DNA from: Bacteroidales bacterium UBA4866
GTDB taxonomy: Bacteria; Bacteroidota; Bacteroidia; Bacteroidales; P3
Reading direction: 5' to 3'
Assembly: GCA_002399565.1 (NCBI GenBank)
Contig: DHDW01000013.1
Coordinates: 1,495-31,249, forward strand
DNA length: 29,755 nucleotides
Shown here: piece by piece, positions 1-8,214 of the stretch
Layout of the letters: every line of letters starts with the position of its first letter
How positions within the stretch are numbered: the stretch's first letter is position 1
Notes under the pieces: model-generated
Seen by the model: only the letters and a program-made list of their open reading frames with translations
What the model was told of the DNA's origin: nothing
The model's database searches: none
Made by a program: the position numbers and the translations under genes

Positions 1-83
1 GATACTATTAAAGTTAATAATAAAATTTACGCTTCAATTCCTGCAATTGAAGCGTAAATTTTATTATTAACTTTAATAGTATC
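1..83. repeat. Near-perfect fold-back palindrome at window edge
   Basis: Bases 1-39 are the exact reverse complement of 45-83, with a five-base centre (cctgc, 40-44). The right arm is genuine coding sequence of a diacylglycerol-kinase-family gene on the minus strand, so the left arm looks like the same DNA copied back on itself. The kinase reading frame is normal until the centre (..SIAGI), where the family usually continues with GFDA-like residues, and then hits a stop in the folded-back copy. This is best read as an assembly or amplification chimera at a contig end rather than a biological hairpin. Confidence 0.85.
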
Positions 84-455
84 TATAACCTTTGTTTGTC
101 TTTTGTTAAGCACTTCAATTGCTGCTTCCATATTCAAAGGAATATTTAAAGTTCTTGCCAATCCATTTCCACTTCCAGCAGGAATAATCCCAAGAGTAAC
201 ATTTGTTCCTATCAATCCTCTAACGCAATCGTTTATGGAGCCATCGCCTCCAACAGCAACAACTATATCTATATTTTGAATTGATGCTTGAAGACTTAAA
301 AGAGTGCCATGATGAGCATATTCTGTATAAGCTATTTTATAGTCATACTTATTCTTATCCAACACCTTTTCTATGGCTTTTTCTGCAAGTTTCTGTTTGC
401 CTATTCCTGATATAGGATTAATGATAAAAAGTATATTATTTTTTTTCATTATCAA
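27..455 (-). CDS. Diacylglycerol/lipid kinase family protein, 3'-truncated at the edge
   Basis: This is the N-terminal ATP-binding half of a DagK/YegS-type lipid kinase, which phosphorylates diacylglycerol or a related lipid at the inner membrane. Visible motifs in order are FIINPISGIGK near the start, GGDGSINDCVRGL (the family's GGDGTxNE motif) and GIIPAGSGNGLARTL. Family members are about 290-310 residues; only about 137 genuine residues remain, because the last few codons and the stop lie in the edge palindrome. The frame opens with ATG ATA ATG; either ATG (455 or 449) could start, and the second gives the usual MKK. It overlaps the end of the upstream phosphoglycerol-transferase gene by 20 bases, so the two are probably translationally coupled. 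That pairing suggests it recycles the diacylglycerol released by the transferase (inference). Confidence 0.85.
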   Translation of the reverse strand: MIMKKNNILFIINPISGIGKQKLAEKAIEKVLDKNKYDYKIAYTEYAHHGTLLSLQASIQNIDIVVAVGGDGSINDCVRGLIGTNVTLGIIPAGSGNGLARTLNIPLNMEAAIEVLNKRQTKVIDTIKVNNKIYASIAGIEA

Positions 456-2343
456 TAAACAACTTGTTTTCTATTAATCTATTATTATATTGTTGAATTA
501 TAGCTTCTATTTTACGAGTCATCTTATTAAGTAGTTCAGGATGTTTTTTCCCAATTTCTTTTTTAGCATTAACATCCTCTTTTATATTATAGAGTCTTGA
601 GCCAATTCCTTCAAGGTATTTGCAAAGATAATCTCCTTGCAATAACATATATTCTCCACTTATTGAAAGTATATAAGAGCCCTCTTCTTTAGAGAATGCA
701 TTTTGTCCAAAAGAGATAAAAGGTTTTGGATATTTTATTAATCCCATTGCGGTTGGAAGAATGTCAGCTTGTTGAAGATTTTGATTTATTTTCACCCCTT
801 GTTTTAAACTTGGATGATAGAAAATAACTGGTATTCTAAATTGTCCAAGAAGGGTTTTAAATTCAGGCTCTTGAGTTGCAGCTGAGTGGTCGGCAGTAAT
901 AATAAATAATGTGTTCTTAAACCAAGGTTTGGTTTGTGCTTTTTCAAAAAACTTCTTTAAAGCATAATCTGCATATCCAACTGTTTCATGTACAACCATT
1001 GTCCCTTTTGGAAATCTTCCTTTGTGTTGAGGTGGTATTGTGTATGGATGATGAGAACTTAGAGTAAAGACTGCTGAAGTGAAAGGTTCTTTGTAGTGGT
1101 CAAGTTCTTTAACCATATATTGAAGAAAAGGTTCATCGAAAATTCCCCAATTCCCATCATAATCTTTGTCATTATTATATTCTTTTCTTCCATAGTAATC
1201 ATCATAGCCTACATTCTTACTGTAAGCATCAAATCCCATTGTTCCATTATATCCTCCATGAAAAAAAGAAGTCTTATAATTATATGGTTTCAACAATGAT
1301 GCAAAGGAAGAAAGATTATTATTGCCATATTGCGATGTTATGAAAGATTCATCAGAAAGAATTGGCAAGGATGAGAGTATTGCAGGTATTCCATCAATGC
1401 TTCTTTTCCCGTTTGCATATCCATTAAAGACAATTGATTTATTGGCAAGTTCAGAAAGGAAAGGAGTGTATCCATTTAAGTATTCTTCAGAAAAACTCTC
1501 CAATATTATTACAATTACATTTGTTTTCCCAACTTCCAAAGGAGAGTTGAATAAAGTATCAATACTTTCTACAGATGTTTTATAAATTGGATTAAAATAG
1601 GAATTAAGTTCTGCTTCAGTTTTGAAATATTGCTTTGGTTCTAATCCTTTTTTCCCCCATGTCCTGTAAAGAGTAAATGGAGTGTTAAGTACAAGAGCAG
1701 TATTTTGGCTTGTTGTATAATAGTTTGCATGAACAATACTTAAAGGTCTTAGTTGAAACCCTCCTCTTTGACCTAAGAAAAATAATCCTCCTAAAAGGAT
1801 GAATAATGATATATTCTTTAAATACCATTTCTTGTTTGCAATTATTAGTTCAGGAGTGTATTTCTTTTCAATCAATTCTCTTAAATAATAGAAGAGAATA
1901 TTTAAAGCAACAAATAGAATAACAATGTGCCAATAGTCTCTTGCAAATTGTGGTATTAGTTCAGTAAAATCTCCTCCAACTCCCAAATAGTTAAAGAAAT
2001 CGTAGGAAATTCGTTTATAGGTGAATTTATAATATCCAATATCAATACAGTTTAATATTAAGATAATGTTTGTTCCTATTATATAGAAGAAGTTTGATAT
2101 TTTTCTATAGTATAAGTTTTGTCTTATTTTAACTGGTAAAAGACTAAGAAGAAGAAAGGGGAGAAGAAAAACTACTATTGATGATATTCCAAATCGTGTA
2201 GCTCCCAAGAGTATTGATAAGAAATCAGAAACTCCATCAATTGAGAAAACTGATGTGTTGAAAACTAAAGTTGCTATCTGAGTAATTAATAATAGAACTA
2301 AAGTAAGTAGAAATTTTAAGATTAGAGATGTATGAGCTTTCAT
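436..2343 (-). CDS. LTA synthase family protein (sulfatase-fold phosphoglycerol transferase)
   Basis: A 635-residue membrane enzyme of the LtaS/MdoB type. The N-terminal third carries about five hydrophobic segments (roughly residues 8-30, 42-70, 85-105, 135-155, 175-192). The rest is an extracytoplasmic sulfatase-fold domain. Metal and catalytic positions visible are E282 in ILESFSEEY, the nucleophile region GKRS (S315) and D485-H486 in ITADHS. In Staphylococcus LtaS the nucleophile is Thr in GKTS; here the sequence is GKRS, so Ser315 is the likely nucleophile, as I recall for many Bacteroidetes members. By family it would move glycerol phosphate from phosphatidylglycerol onto an envelope glycan or lipid and release diacylglycerol. 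The acceptor is unknown. Nineteen bases separate it from gldB, and it overlaps the following lipid kinase. Confidence 0.88.
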   Translation of the reverse strand: MKAHTSLILKFLLTLVLLLITQIATLVFNTSVFSIDGVSDFLSILLGATRFGISSIVVFLLPFLLLSLLPVKIRQNLYYRKISNFFYIIGTNIILILNCIDIGYYKFTYKRISYDFFNYLGVGGDFTELIPQFARDYWHIVILFVALNILFYYLRELIEKKYTPELIIANKKWYLKNISLFILLGGLFFLGQRGGFQLRPLSIVHANYYTTSQNTALVLNTPFTLYRTWGKKGLEPKQYFKTEAELNSYFNPIYKTSVESIDTLFNSPLEVGKTNVIVIILESFSEEYLNGYTPFLSELANKSIVFNGYANGKRSIDGIPAILSSLPILSDESFITSQYGNNNLSSFASLLKPYNYKTSFFHGGYNGTMGFDAYSKNVGYDDYYGRKEYNNDKDYDGNWGIFDEPFLQYMVKELDHYKEPFTSAVFTLSSHHPYTIPPQHKGRFPKGTMVVHETVGYADYALKKFFEKAQTKPWFKNTLFIITADHSAATQEPEFKTLLGQFRIPVIFYHPSLKQGVKINQNLQQADILPTAMGLIKYPKPFISFGQNAFSKEEGSYILSISGEYMLLQGDYLCKYLEGIGSRLYNIKEDVNAKKEIGKKHPELLNKMTRKIEAIIQQYNNRLIENKLFIDNEKK

Positions 2344-2362
2344 TTTTTCTAAGATGAATTAT

Positions 2363-3397
2363 TTAGTTTTTTTTCTTTGGTTTATATGAAGATTTATTTA
2401 GAATTTCTTTTGCATTTTGAGTTTCAAGCATTTCTTTAAGAGATTTATTGGTTTCATTCATATATTTTTCTACAATCTTATAACCAATATAATCTCCCAA
2501 ACGAGAAGGAGACTCTTTTAATCCTTTGGTTGTTGGTCCTTCATTAATTAAATACATATACTTAGGTCTATCCTTTGAATATAATAATCCATTCTGAATA
2601 ATCAATCCCCAAATATTATATTCATTATCCTCTACCCATTGCATTTGCTCTTTTGTATATCTGAAAATACTATTAATTGAAGAGTTTGGCAAAAGTTTAG
2701 TTAATGCATAGTAGTATTTCCCTCTTTCAACTATTATATCACATAAAGATGCATCAGGATTAAGTTCCATGAGAGGCAATTCTTCATTAAGATTTCTTAT
2801 GTATTGATTCATTATGTCAGGAACTAAATACTCAGAATCAAGCATAATCATCATATATTTAGGAAATTGCTGATAGTATTTGTTTTCTTGTAAAGAATTT
2901 ATAGAGTATAGGTCAATAGAGAAAGTAATAAAATCTTTTCTTGCCAACACTCTTTTTGAATAAGAATAAGAAAATTCAGCAGGACCAAACATAATTGAAT
3001 ATAGCTTTGGTATTTTAGTGTCGGGATATTCTTTAAGAAGCAATGAAAAAGCAGTTGTAATCTCATCAGAAACCCAGTCTAAATTAGGATATGTTTTCTT
3101 TACTGTTTTATAAGCAGAAATCATATTTGGGTCAGTTGCAAAATATTGGATGACTTTAAAATATTCTTCATCATCTAAAGTTGTGTTGAAAACAGGTTTA
3201 TAGTTTTCATAATTTGCTTTTAAATGAGCTTTAAGGTCTTTTTGATTTTGGTCAAATAATATATCTTCAAATCTATTTACCTTAATTTTTGTTTCTTGAC
3301 CTGTTGCTGGGTCAATAATTACTTCCTTAACTTTATCTTTCTTGCAAGAGAAAATAAAAAGAGATGATATTGCAATTAAGAAGAATATCTTTTTCAT
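2363..3397 (-). CDS. gldB: GldB-like lipoprotein (gliding motility lipoprotein family)
   Basis: A 344-residue lipoprotein with a short hydrophobic signal ending in a lipobox at Cys18 (IFSC-KKDK). I assign it to GldB from the pattern of the mature part: KVNRFEDILFD near residue 40, an Asp-rich mid-section, IIVERGKYYYALTKLLP around residue 225, and the C-terminal PSRLGDYIGYKIVEKYM block. GldB is needed for gliding in Flavobacterium johnsoniae, but homologues are widespread in non-gliding Bacteroidetes, so gliding cannot be concluded; no other gld or spr genes are in this window. It lies three bases after a DUF3298 lipoprotein gene in the long minus-strand string. The C-terminus is Lys-rich. The main uncertainty is whether it is true GldB or a GldB-like paralogue. 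Confidence 0.78.
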   Translation of the reverse strand: MKKIFFLIAISSLFIFSCKKDKVKEVIIDPATGQETKIKVNRFEDILFDQNQKDLKAHLKANYENYKPVFNTTLDDEEYFKVIQYFATDPNMISAYKTVKKTYPNLDWVSDEITTAFSLLLKEYPDTKIPKLYSIMFGPAEFSYSYSKRVLARKDFITFSIDLYSINSLQENKYYQQFPKYMMIMLDSEYLVPDIMNQYIRNLNEELPLMELNPDASLCDIIVERGKYYYALTKLLPNSSINSIFRYTKEQMQWVEDNEYNIWGLIIQNGLLYSKDRPKYMYLINEGPTTKGLKESPSRLGDYIGYKIVEKYMNETNKSLKEMLETQNAKEILNKSSYKPKKKN

Positions 3398-3400
3398 AAT

Positions 3401-4219
3401 CTATTTTTTTGTAGGTAAAAACCTTTTCTTAAAGTCCTCTGTGAAATATTTTGTTAAGAGATTTATAGGTAATTTTATTTCTGGAGCTCCATAAGCATAA
3501 GCTCTGACATCATACTGAGCATAGGCAAATACAATATCCAAACTGTCGAAATATATCATTTGAGAAACTTTAAAATCTTTTGGATTTTCAACATCAAATA
3601 AGTTTAAATCAGTTATTGTTTTTGCTTTCTCTTGTTTCATTAATTGGTTTATTAACATCTCTTTCAAAGTTATGTCATCAATTGAAGTTGATATAAAGAT
3701 ATCTTCAAAGTTGAGTTTTTTATTTAAAGATAAATCATAATTCAAATAATATACTTCTTGATAAGGGTGTGCTCCACCAGTGAAGTTATCTTCAAGAATC
3801 TTATAGCTGCATAGATTATCCTTATTATAAATAAATTTACAATTAAGATTAGAGTATAATTTATATTGGTTGTCTTTATTCATAAATCTATCAACTCCTG
3901 GCTCTTGAAAAGCTTCTGACTTTTCGTGTATATAACTATTTATGGCTAAGTCAATATTAATTGTATCACTGTTCACATTAAAAATATGCTCAATAATTGT
4001 TTTTCTAAAATCCTTAAACAATGTATCAGAAATAATTTTAGGTAATTGAATGTTTATATCAAAACTATAATTAGCATACTTAGGATTATTTTGATAGAAT
4101 TTTACTTCTTTTACCTTAATATCCTCATATTCCACTTTGCTCGAAAGACTTTTCTCCTGTTTCTTACACCCATTAAATATAAATAGGGCTGAAATCAACA
4201 ATAAAATTTTAATTTTCAT
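3401..4219 (-). CDS. DUF3298 (RsiV-like) domain lipoprotein
   Basis: A 272-residue predicted lipoprotein: a hydrophobic signal of about 16 residues ends at Cys18 (IFNGC-KKQ). The C-terminal half carries the DUF3298 signature, NFTGGAHPYQEVYYLNYDLS followed by LNFEDIF, resembling the GGAHG...Y.fd...L.dlF pattern of this family, which occurs with DUF4163 in RsiV and in many Bacteroidetes lipoproteins. The N-terminal part, about residues 30-130, fits a DUF4163-like region. In RsiV this module binds lysozyme, but that role cannot be transferred here. The gene sits between lptC and gldB with gaps of 12 and 3 bases, so it is almost certainly cotranscribed. Function unknown; exposure on the periplasmic face of a membrane is inferred from the lipobox. 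Confidence 0.8.
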   Translation of the reverse strand: MKIKILLLISALFIFNGCKKQEKSLSSKVEYEDIKVKEVKFYQNNPKYANYSFDINIQLPKIISDTLFKDFRKTIIEHIFNVNSDTINIDLAINSYIHEKSEAFQEPGVDRFMNKDNQYKLYSNLNCKFIYNKDNLCSYKILEDNFTGGAHPYQEVYYLNYDLSLNKKLNFEDIFISTSIDDITLKEMLINQLMKQEKAKTITDLNLFDVENPKDFKVSQMIYFDSLDIVFAYAQYDVRAYAYGAPEIKLPINLLTKYFTEDFKKRFLPTKK

Positions 4220-4231
4220 AACATTATTTTT

Positions 4232-4804
4232 TTATTCATCATCCGCAACATATTGAGTTCCTCTAGGATTTTTTATCCTTAAACTATCCATTTGTTCATT
4301 GCTTTGAAATCCATCTCCAAAAGCAATTCCAGAAGAGCTATTTCTTTGTACTTTTTTCTTTGAACTTATTGTTTTCAAGCTTTTATCCCAAACTAACTCT
4401 TGACAATAAAGAGTATCTTTATTTTTATAATTAATTATTTCTATGCTATCTCTCAAATAAACTTTATTACTATTATTAAAGTTAACAGCATATTTTGCAA
4501 CAAGAGTAGATTTTATTGTTAAATCGTTGTTGTAAAACCATACTTTAACTCCTTTTGGGAAAACCATTCGAGCACTATCACCATCATAGTTATATATTAA
4601 AGGAGTTTTTATTTGTACTTCTAAATCCCCATTTTGACTTCTTAGAATATTGGCAGATTTTATAATTTGTAATGGTTTCCCTATTAAGCCTTTTTCTCCT
4701 GAAGGGCTTTTTCCCTCACATCCGATTATAAATAGAAGAGAGGATAGACTTATAAAATATAAATCTATCCTCATCAATATGTGTCTATAATCAGTTTTTT
4801 TCAC
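4232..4804 (-). CDS. lptC: LptC, LPS-export ABC transporter periplasmic lipoprotein
   Basis: A 190-residue protein with the LptC/LptA-type beta-jellyroll pattern: alternating strands with ANILRSQNGDLEVQIKTPL, FPKGVKVWFYN, AKYAVNFNNSNKVYLRDSIE, and a C-terminal FGDGFQSNEQMDSLRIKNPRG block typical of Bacteroidetes LptC, where the tail contrasts before and after forms of a lipid-derived path. LptC belongs to the LptBFGC complex that extracts LPS from the inner membrane and hands it to LptA. Unlike Escherichia coli LptC, it has a lipobox (IIGC-EGK, Cys29). The frame starts at 4804, but an internal ATG at residue 11 (4774) would give a more usual 18-residue lipoprotein signal and is a plausible true start. 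It follows the TPR gene by 11 bases, an arrangement I know from other Bacteroidetes. Confidence 0.88.
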   Translation of the reverse strand: MKKTDYRHILMRIDLYFISLSSLLFIIGCEGKSPSGEKGLIGKPLQIIKSANILRSQNGDLEVQIKTPLIYNYDGDSARMVFPKGVKVWFYNNDLTIKSTLVAKYAVNFNNSNKVYLRDSIEIINYKNKDTLYCQELVWDKSLKTISSKKKVQRNSSSGIAFGDGFQSNEQMDSLRIKNPRGTQYVADDE

Positions 4805-4815
4805 AAACTTAGATA

Positions 4816-6159
4816 TTATCTCAATCTAACTGTTGTGCTTTCATTAATCCAACATCCAACAGAATAAGATTGACCATTAGTAATTTCATAGAAGAAAGCA
4901 TTTTCAGTTGTTGGCCATTGTCCAACTGCTGAACGCATCAAAGCTTCACATTTGTCAGCAATTGAAGGGTCTAATGATTTAGCTCTAGCAGCTTTATCAT
5001 ATGCAGCCCAAGCAGCACCTCTAATTTTACCTTCATGAGTTGCACATGATGCTGCAGAACTCAAATACATTGATGCAATATAGAATAAAGCTTCTCCTTC
5101 TTTTGACTTATCGTACGTAGAAACTTGATAAAAAGCAGAACGAGCTGCTGAATATTGATCAGATGCCATTAACATTTGAGCCCAATACATACATGCTTTT
5201 GCTTTGTCTTCATTTGCTTCTGATTTATCAAGAGCTTCTTTAAAGAAAGGAGCAGCATCTCTAAACCTATCTTTTGCAGCAAGCATTTGTCCCATCATAA
5301 ATGCAGATTTAGATGTAGGTTCAATTTTATGTAAATTTTCTGTTGCACTAAAGAATAGATCAGATTTTGTACATCCTTTTCTTTCTAAGTTAGTAGTAAT
5401 TTTTTTAAGTAATTCAATATTATTAGGTTCGCTATTAAATTTAGGTTGATAGATAGGAATAATTTTATCACAAGAAGCAAAAGGTTCAATAATTTGTTCT
5501 GTTGCAGCTATATAATCTTGAGCTTTTTCTGCAGTTTTTGTATCTCCTGCTTCCAAAGCTTGTTTTCTCGAAAAATCTAATGCATCTGAAGCATAGTCAT
5601 AAGCATCAAACAAAGGAGCCATTTGTCCTTCGTGAGCTTGAATAGAAGCTAAATAGTCAAAACATGATTTTAGATATAGTGGTTTGTATTGGTCGTCAAG
5701 ATCAACACCCTTTTTGCCACCTTTTGTAGCAGCTTCTTTATATAAATTATAAATTCTTTCTTTTTCGTTAGGTCTTAATTCAGATAAGTCTTTTGCCTTA
5801 CGAGCAATATTATTTGCTTCTTGTCCAAAAGCTAAAGTTCTTTTATCATAAAGTTCCATTAATTCGTCAATATATTTTTGTTGAATCTCTGGAGTTTGAG
5901 CTTGAACTATAAGGTTTTTTAAAATTACAACTCCTCTAATATAAAGATTAACATGGTTCATTGGACATGCTTTTAGTGCATTTTTCCATGGTTCATAAGC
6001 ATCTTTATAGTTTTTTTGGTTGTAAAATTCTTGGTATAGAGAGTTGTTCATTATACAATCTATACTGTCTTTTGGAGTATTGCCATATTTTTGAGCAAAA
6101 CTTGATGTTGCAATGCTAAAAATTGCGATTAATGTTAATAGTGAAACTAACTTTTTCAT
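4816..6159 (-). CDS. Secreted tetratricopeptide-repeat protein
   Basis: A 447-residue protein with a clear signal peptide (cleavage after SSFAQ, about residue 23). It is helical with recognisable TPR-like pairs: YNQKNYKDAYEPWKNALKAC near residue 46, AKDRFRDAAPFFKEALDKS near residue 296, and SDQYSAARSAFYQVSTYDKS near residue 331. Several Cys residues are spread through the mature part, including two near the C-terminus. In Bacteroidetes a protein of this type commonly lies between the CoaX-linked outer-membrane barrel and LptC, as here, but its role is not established to my knowledge. A periplasmic scaffold for envelope assembly is an inference from location and fold only. The gap to the preceding barrel gene is 42 bases, the largest in the minus-strand string, without a visible -7 box. 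Confidence 0.82.
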   Translation of the reverse strand: MKKLVSLLTLIAIFSIATSSFAQKYGNTPKDSIDCIMNNSLYQEFYNQKNYKDAYEPWKNALKACPMNHVNLYIRGVVILKNLIVQAQTPEIQQKYIDELMELYDKRTLAFGQEANNIARKAKDLSELRPNEKERIYNLYKEAATKGGKKGVDLDDQYKPLYLKSCFDYLASIQAHEGQMAPLFDAYDYASDALDFSRKQALEAGDTKTAEKAQDYIAATEQIIEPFASCDKIIPIYQPKFNSEPNNIELLKKITTNLERKGCTKSDLFFSATENLHKIEPTSKSAFMMGQMLAAKDRFRDAAPFFKEALDKSEANEDKAKACMYWAQMLMASDQYSAARSAFYQVSTYDKSKEGEALFYIASMYLSSAASCATHEGKIRGAAWAAYDKAARAKSLDPSIADKCEALMRSAVGQWPTTENAFFYEITNGQSYSVGCWINESTTVRLR

Positions 6160-6201
6160 TCCTTTTTATTATTCTATTTTGTTATTTATTATATTATTAT
6201 T

Positions 6202-7500
6202 CTATTGATACTTTCTTTTAAAGAACCATAAATCTTTTGCTGAGAATGATAACCCAATTCTGAAATAATCTTCTTCAATTAAATTATTTTCTTTAGTCCC
6301 TTTATTCAAATATTCAAAACTTAAGTTTATCATGGTGTTAGATTTTTTTATAGGTAATCCAATTCCAAAACTAACCCCCATTTCATTAATCCTATTATTA
6401 TTATTAAATTCTAACATTCCATTATCATAGAAAACTCCAAAACGATAAATTGATTTTTGAAAATAATTACCATAGATATCAGGTCTCCATTCTCCTCCTA
6501 AGGATACTTTGAAATTGTTTACGAAATAAGTATTTTGGTAGTTTGATTGAAATTTAAAGTCTGACCAAGTCATATATCTTCCATCAATTCCAATAAATAA
6601 TTTATTAGGTTTTTCATAAGATAACCCTAAACCAATTGTTGAAGGATATTCAATTGAATTGCTTGAATTCTCTTTGTGGATAGAATCTTTCATGTATTCA
6701 AGACCAGCGTTTGTTGTAAAAGTATATCTTGATAAAACATTATCAGTTGGAAACTTTGAAGGAAGGTCATAAACTACTCCTATCCCAATTTTATCTCCAT
6801 TTGAAAGAGGTTGAAAATACTGCAATCCAAGGTTAAAATTAAAAGCATTAACATGATAGTTGTTTTCAACTCTTGAGGAATACATATATGTTGAATCAGG
6901 AAAAGCAATTGTAGAAGATTTATAGTAGTTGCCAAATACATATTCTAAATTAACACCAATTGATAAGTTTTTAATTGGTGCAAAAGAAATTCCTAATAGA
7001 GCTTTGTTTAATCCCCCAAGAGATTCATATGATTTTGTATGTTTACCCAATACAGTGTCAATGATGGTTTCACTTGTACTAAACTCAACAGAAGACATAG
7101 GGATAAGTCCTAATGCAAATTTGAATTTATTTCCAATTGGAAAACCAACTAAAAGGTGAGAAAGACCTGCTTTATTACCACTTGATTTATATTGATTATT
7201 TGATAAAGTTATCCATTCAGTGTAATATCCAACATCAAAAACAAATGAAGTAGTGTCAATTCCAGCATAAGAAGCAGGATTCATGTAATTTATTGAGTTA
7301 TTTCTTCTATAAGCATATCCAACTCCTCCCATTGCATTATTAATTGCATTGTTGAAAACATTGGTTTCTCCTATACCGAATCGAGAATAAGGCGAACTAA
7401 TAGAAGTTTGAGCTTTTGAAAAATTTGGAAGTGCTACAAAAATAATTGCAACGATAATTATCCAATACTGAAATCTTGTTTTATTATGCATTTGTGTCAA
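6202..7500 (-). CDS. Outer-membrane beta-barrel protein, FadL/OmpP1-like
   Basis: A 432-residue exported protein. After a signal peptide (ending around LPNFSKAQ, residue 31) the mature N-terminus reads SPYSRFGIGE...NAMGGVGYA and NYMNPASYAG, the signature of the Bacteroidetes FadL/OmpP1-like transport barrels. The rest alternates amphipathic strands with aromatic girdles and turns rich in Asn, Gly and Asp, ending in a strand with FKRKYQ. By family it would form an outer-membrane channel for hydrophobic or undefined solutes; the substrate is unknown. The start at 7500 overlaps the end of coaX by 17 bases; a second ATG (7491) gives MHNKTRF and a smaller overlap, and cannot be excluded. The coupling to coaX is common in Bacteroidetes. 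Confidence 0.82.
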   Translation of the reverse strand: MTQMHNKTRFQYWIIIVAIIFVALPNFSKAQTSISSPYSRFGIGETNVFNNAINNAMGGVGYAYRRNNSINYMNPASYAGIDTTSFVFDVGYYTEWITLSNNQYKSSGNKAGLSHLLVGFPIGNKFKFALGLIPMSSVEFSTSETIIDTVLGKHTKSYESLGGLNKALLGISFAPIKNLSIGVNLEYVFGNYYKSSTIAFPDSTYMYSSRVENNYHVNAFNFNLGLQYFQPLSNGDKIGIGVVYDLPSKFPTDNVLSRYTFTTNAGLEYMKDSIHKENSSNSIEYPSTIGLGLSYEKPNKLFIGIDGRYMTWSDFKFQSNYQNTYFVNNFKVSLGGEWRPDIYGNYFQKSIYRFGVFYDNGMLEFNNNNRINEMGVSFGIGLPIKKSNTMINLSFEYLNKGTKENNLIEEDYFRIGLSFSAKDLWFFKRKYQ

Positions 7501-8209
7501 GTATAATATTTAAACCCATCAGAACCAAGTGTTCTTCAAGAATTGTTTTTTCTTTAAAATAGTTTTGAAGGATTTTTGAATCTCCTCCAGTAAAAATAAT
7601 TTTCAAATCAGAATACTCATTAGTATAATAATCTATAAAACCTTTTAATTCCATGATTGTACCATTCAAAACTCCAGACCTTATAGAGTTTTCTGTATTA
7701 ACTCCAATTAATTTTTCTTCACAAAAATTATCCTTTATTAACGGCAAAGATACTGTAAAAGTATTTAAAGCCTTATATTTCATATTTAATCCTAAAGAAA
7801 TTGAGCCTCCGTAATAGTTTTTGTCTTTATCAATCAAATCAATTGTTATGCAAGTTCCTGCATCAATAACCAAACAATTATTATTTGGAAATAGACCACA
7901 TGCTCCAACAACACCAGCCAATCTATCTTTCCCTAAAGTTTTAGTTGAAAGATAATAATTATTTATAGGCATTTTTAGTTCTGTATGAAAATCAATTAGA
8001 GTAATTTTCTTACTTAAATAATCTTTCAACTCATTGTTTGTTTTACCAACAGTTGAGAAAATAGCTTTTTTAACATCTGGAAAATTAGTTAGAACTTCTT
8101 CAATATCGTTAATCATCACGCTACTATAAGCCCTATAAAAAATAATACTTGCTTCTGAAAAAACAGCTATTTTTGTTCTAGTATTACCAATATCAATTAC
8201 TAATTTCAT
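7484..8209 (-). CDS. coaX: Type III pantothenate kinase
   Basis: CoaX phosphorylates pantothenate, the first step of coenzyme A synthesis, in the cytoplasm. At 241 residues it has the expected length. Motifs in order are DIGNTRTK (residues 6-13, phosphate loop), LGKDRLAGVVGA, LVIDAGTCITID (the catalytic Asp region), GGSISLGLNMKYKALNTFT, GVNTENSIRSGVLNG and IFTGGDS. All hallmarks of the ASKHA-fold type III enzyme are present and nothing is missing. It follows an unknown exported-protein gene by 5 bases and overlaps the outer-membrane barrel gene. Confidence 0.95.
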   Translation of the reverse strand: MKLVIDIGNTRTKIAVFSEASIIFYRAYSSVMINDIEEVLTNFPDVKKAIFSTVGKTNNELKDYLSKKITLIDFHTELKMPINNYYLSTKTLGKDRLAGVVGACGLFPNNNCLVIDAGTCITIDLIDKDKNYYGGSISLGLNMKYKALNTFTVSLPLIKDNFCEEKLIGVNTENSIRSGVLNGTIMELKGFIDYYTNEYSDLKIIFTGGDSKILQNYFKEKTILEEHLVLMGLNIILDTNA

Positions 8210-8214
8210 TTAGA

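Noticed and set aside
1..83. Transcription terminator of the minus-strand operon
   Set aside because: The palindrome lies within kinase coding sequence, is far longer than a terminator stem and has no T tail; an edge artefact explains it better.
1096..1585. Plus-strand frames opposite the phosphoglycerol transferase
   Set aside because: They lie wholly inside a well-supported gene on the other strand and show no family features.
2363..3397. Evidence that the organism glides
   Set aside because: GldB homologues are widespread in non-gliding Bacteroidetes and no other gliding or type IX secretion genes are present here.
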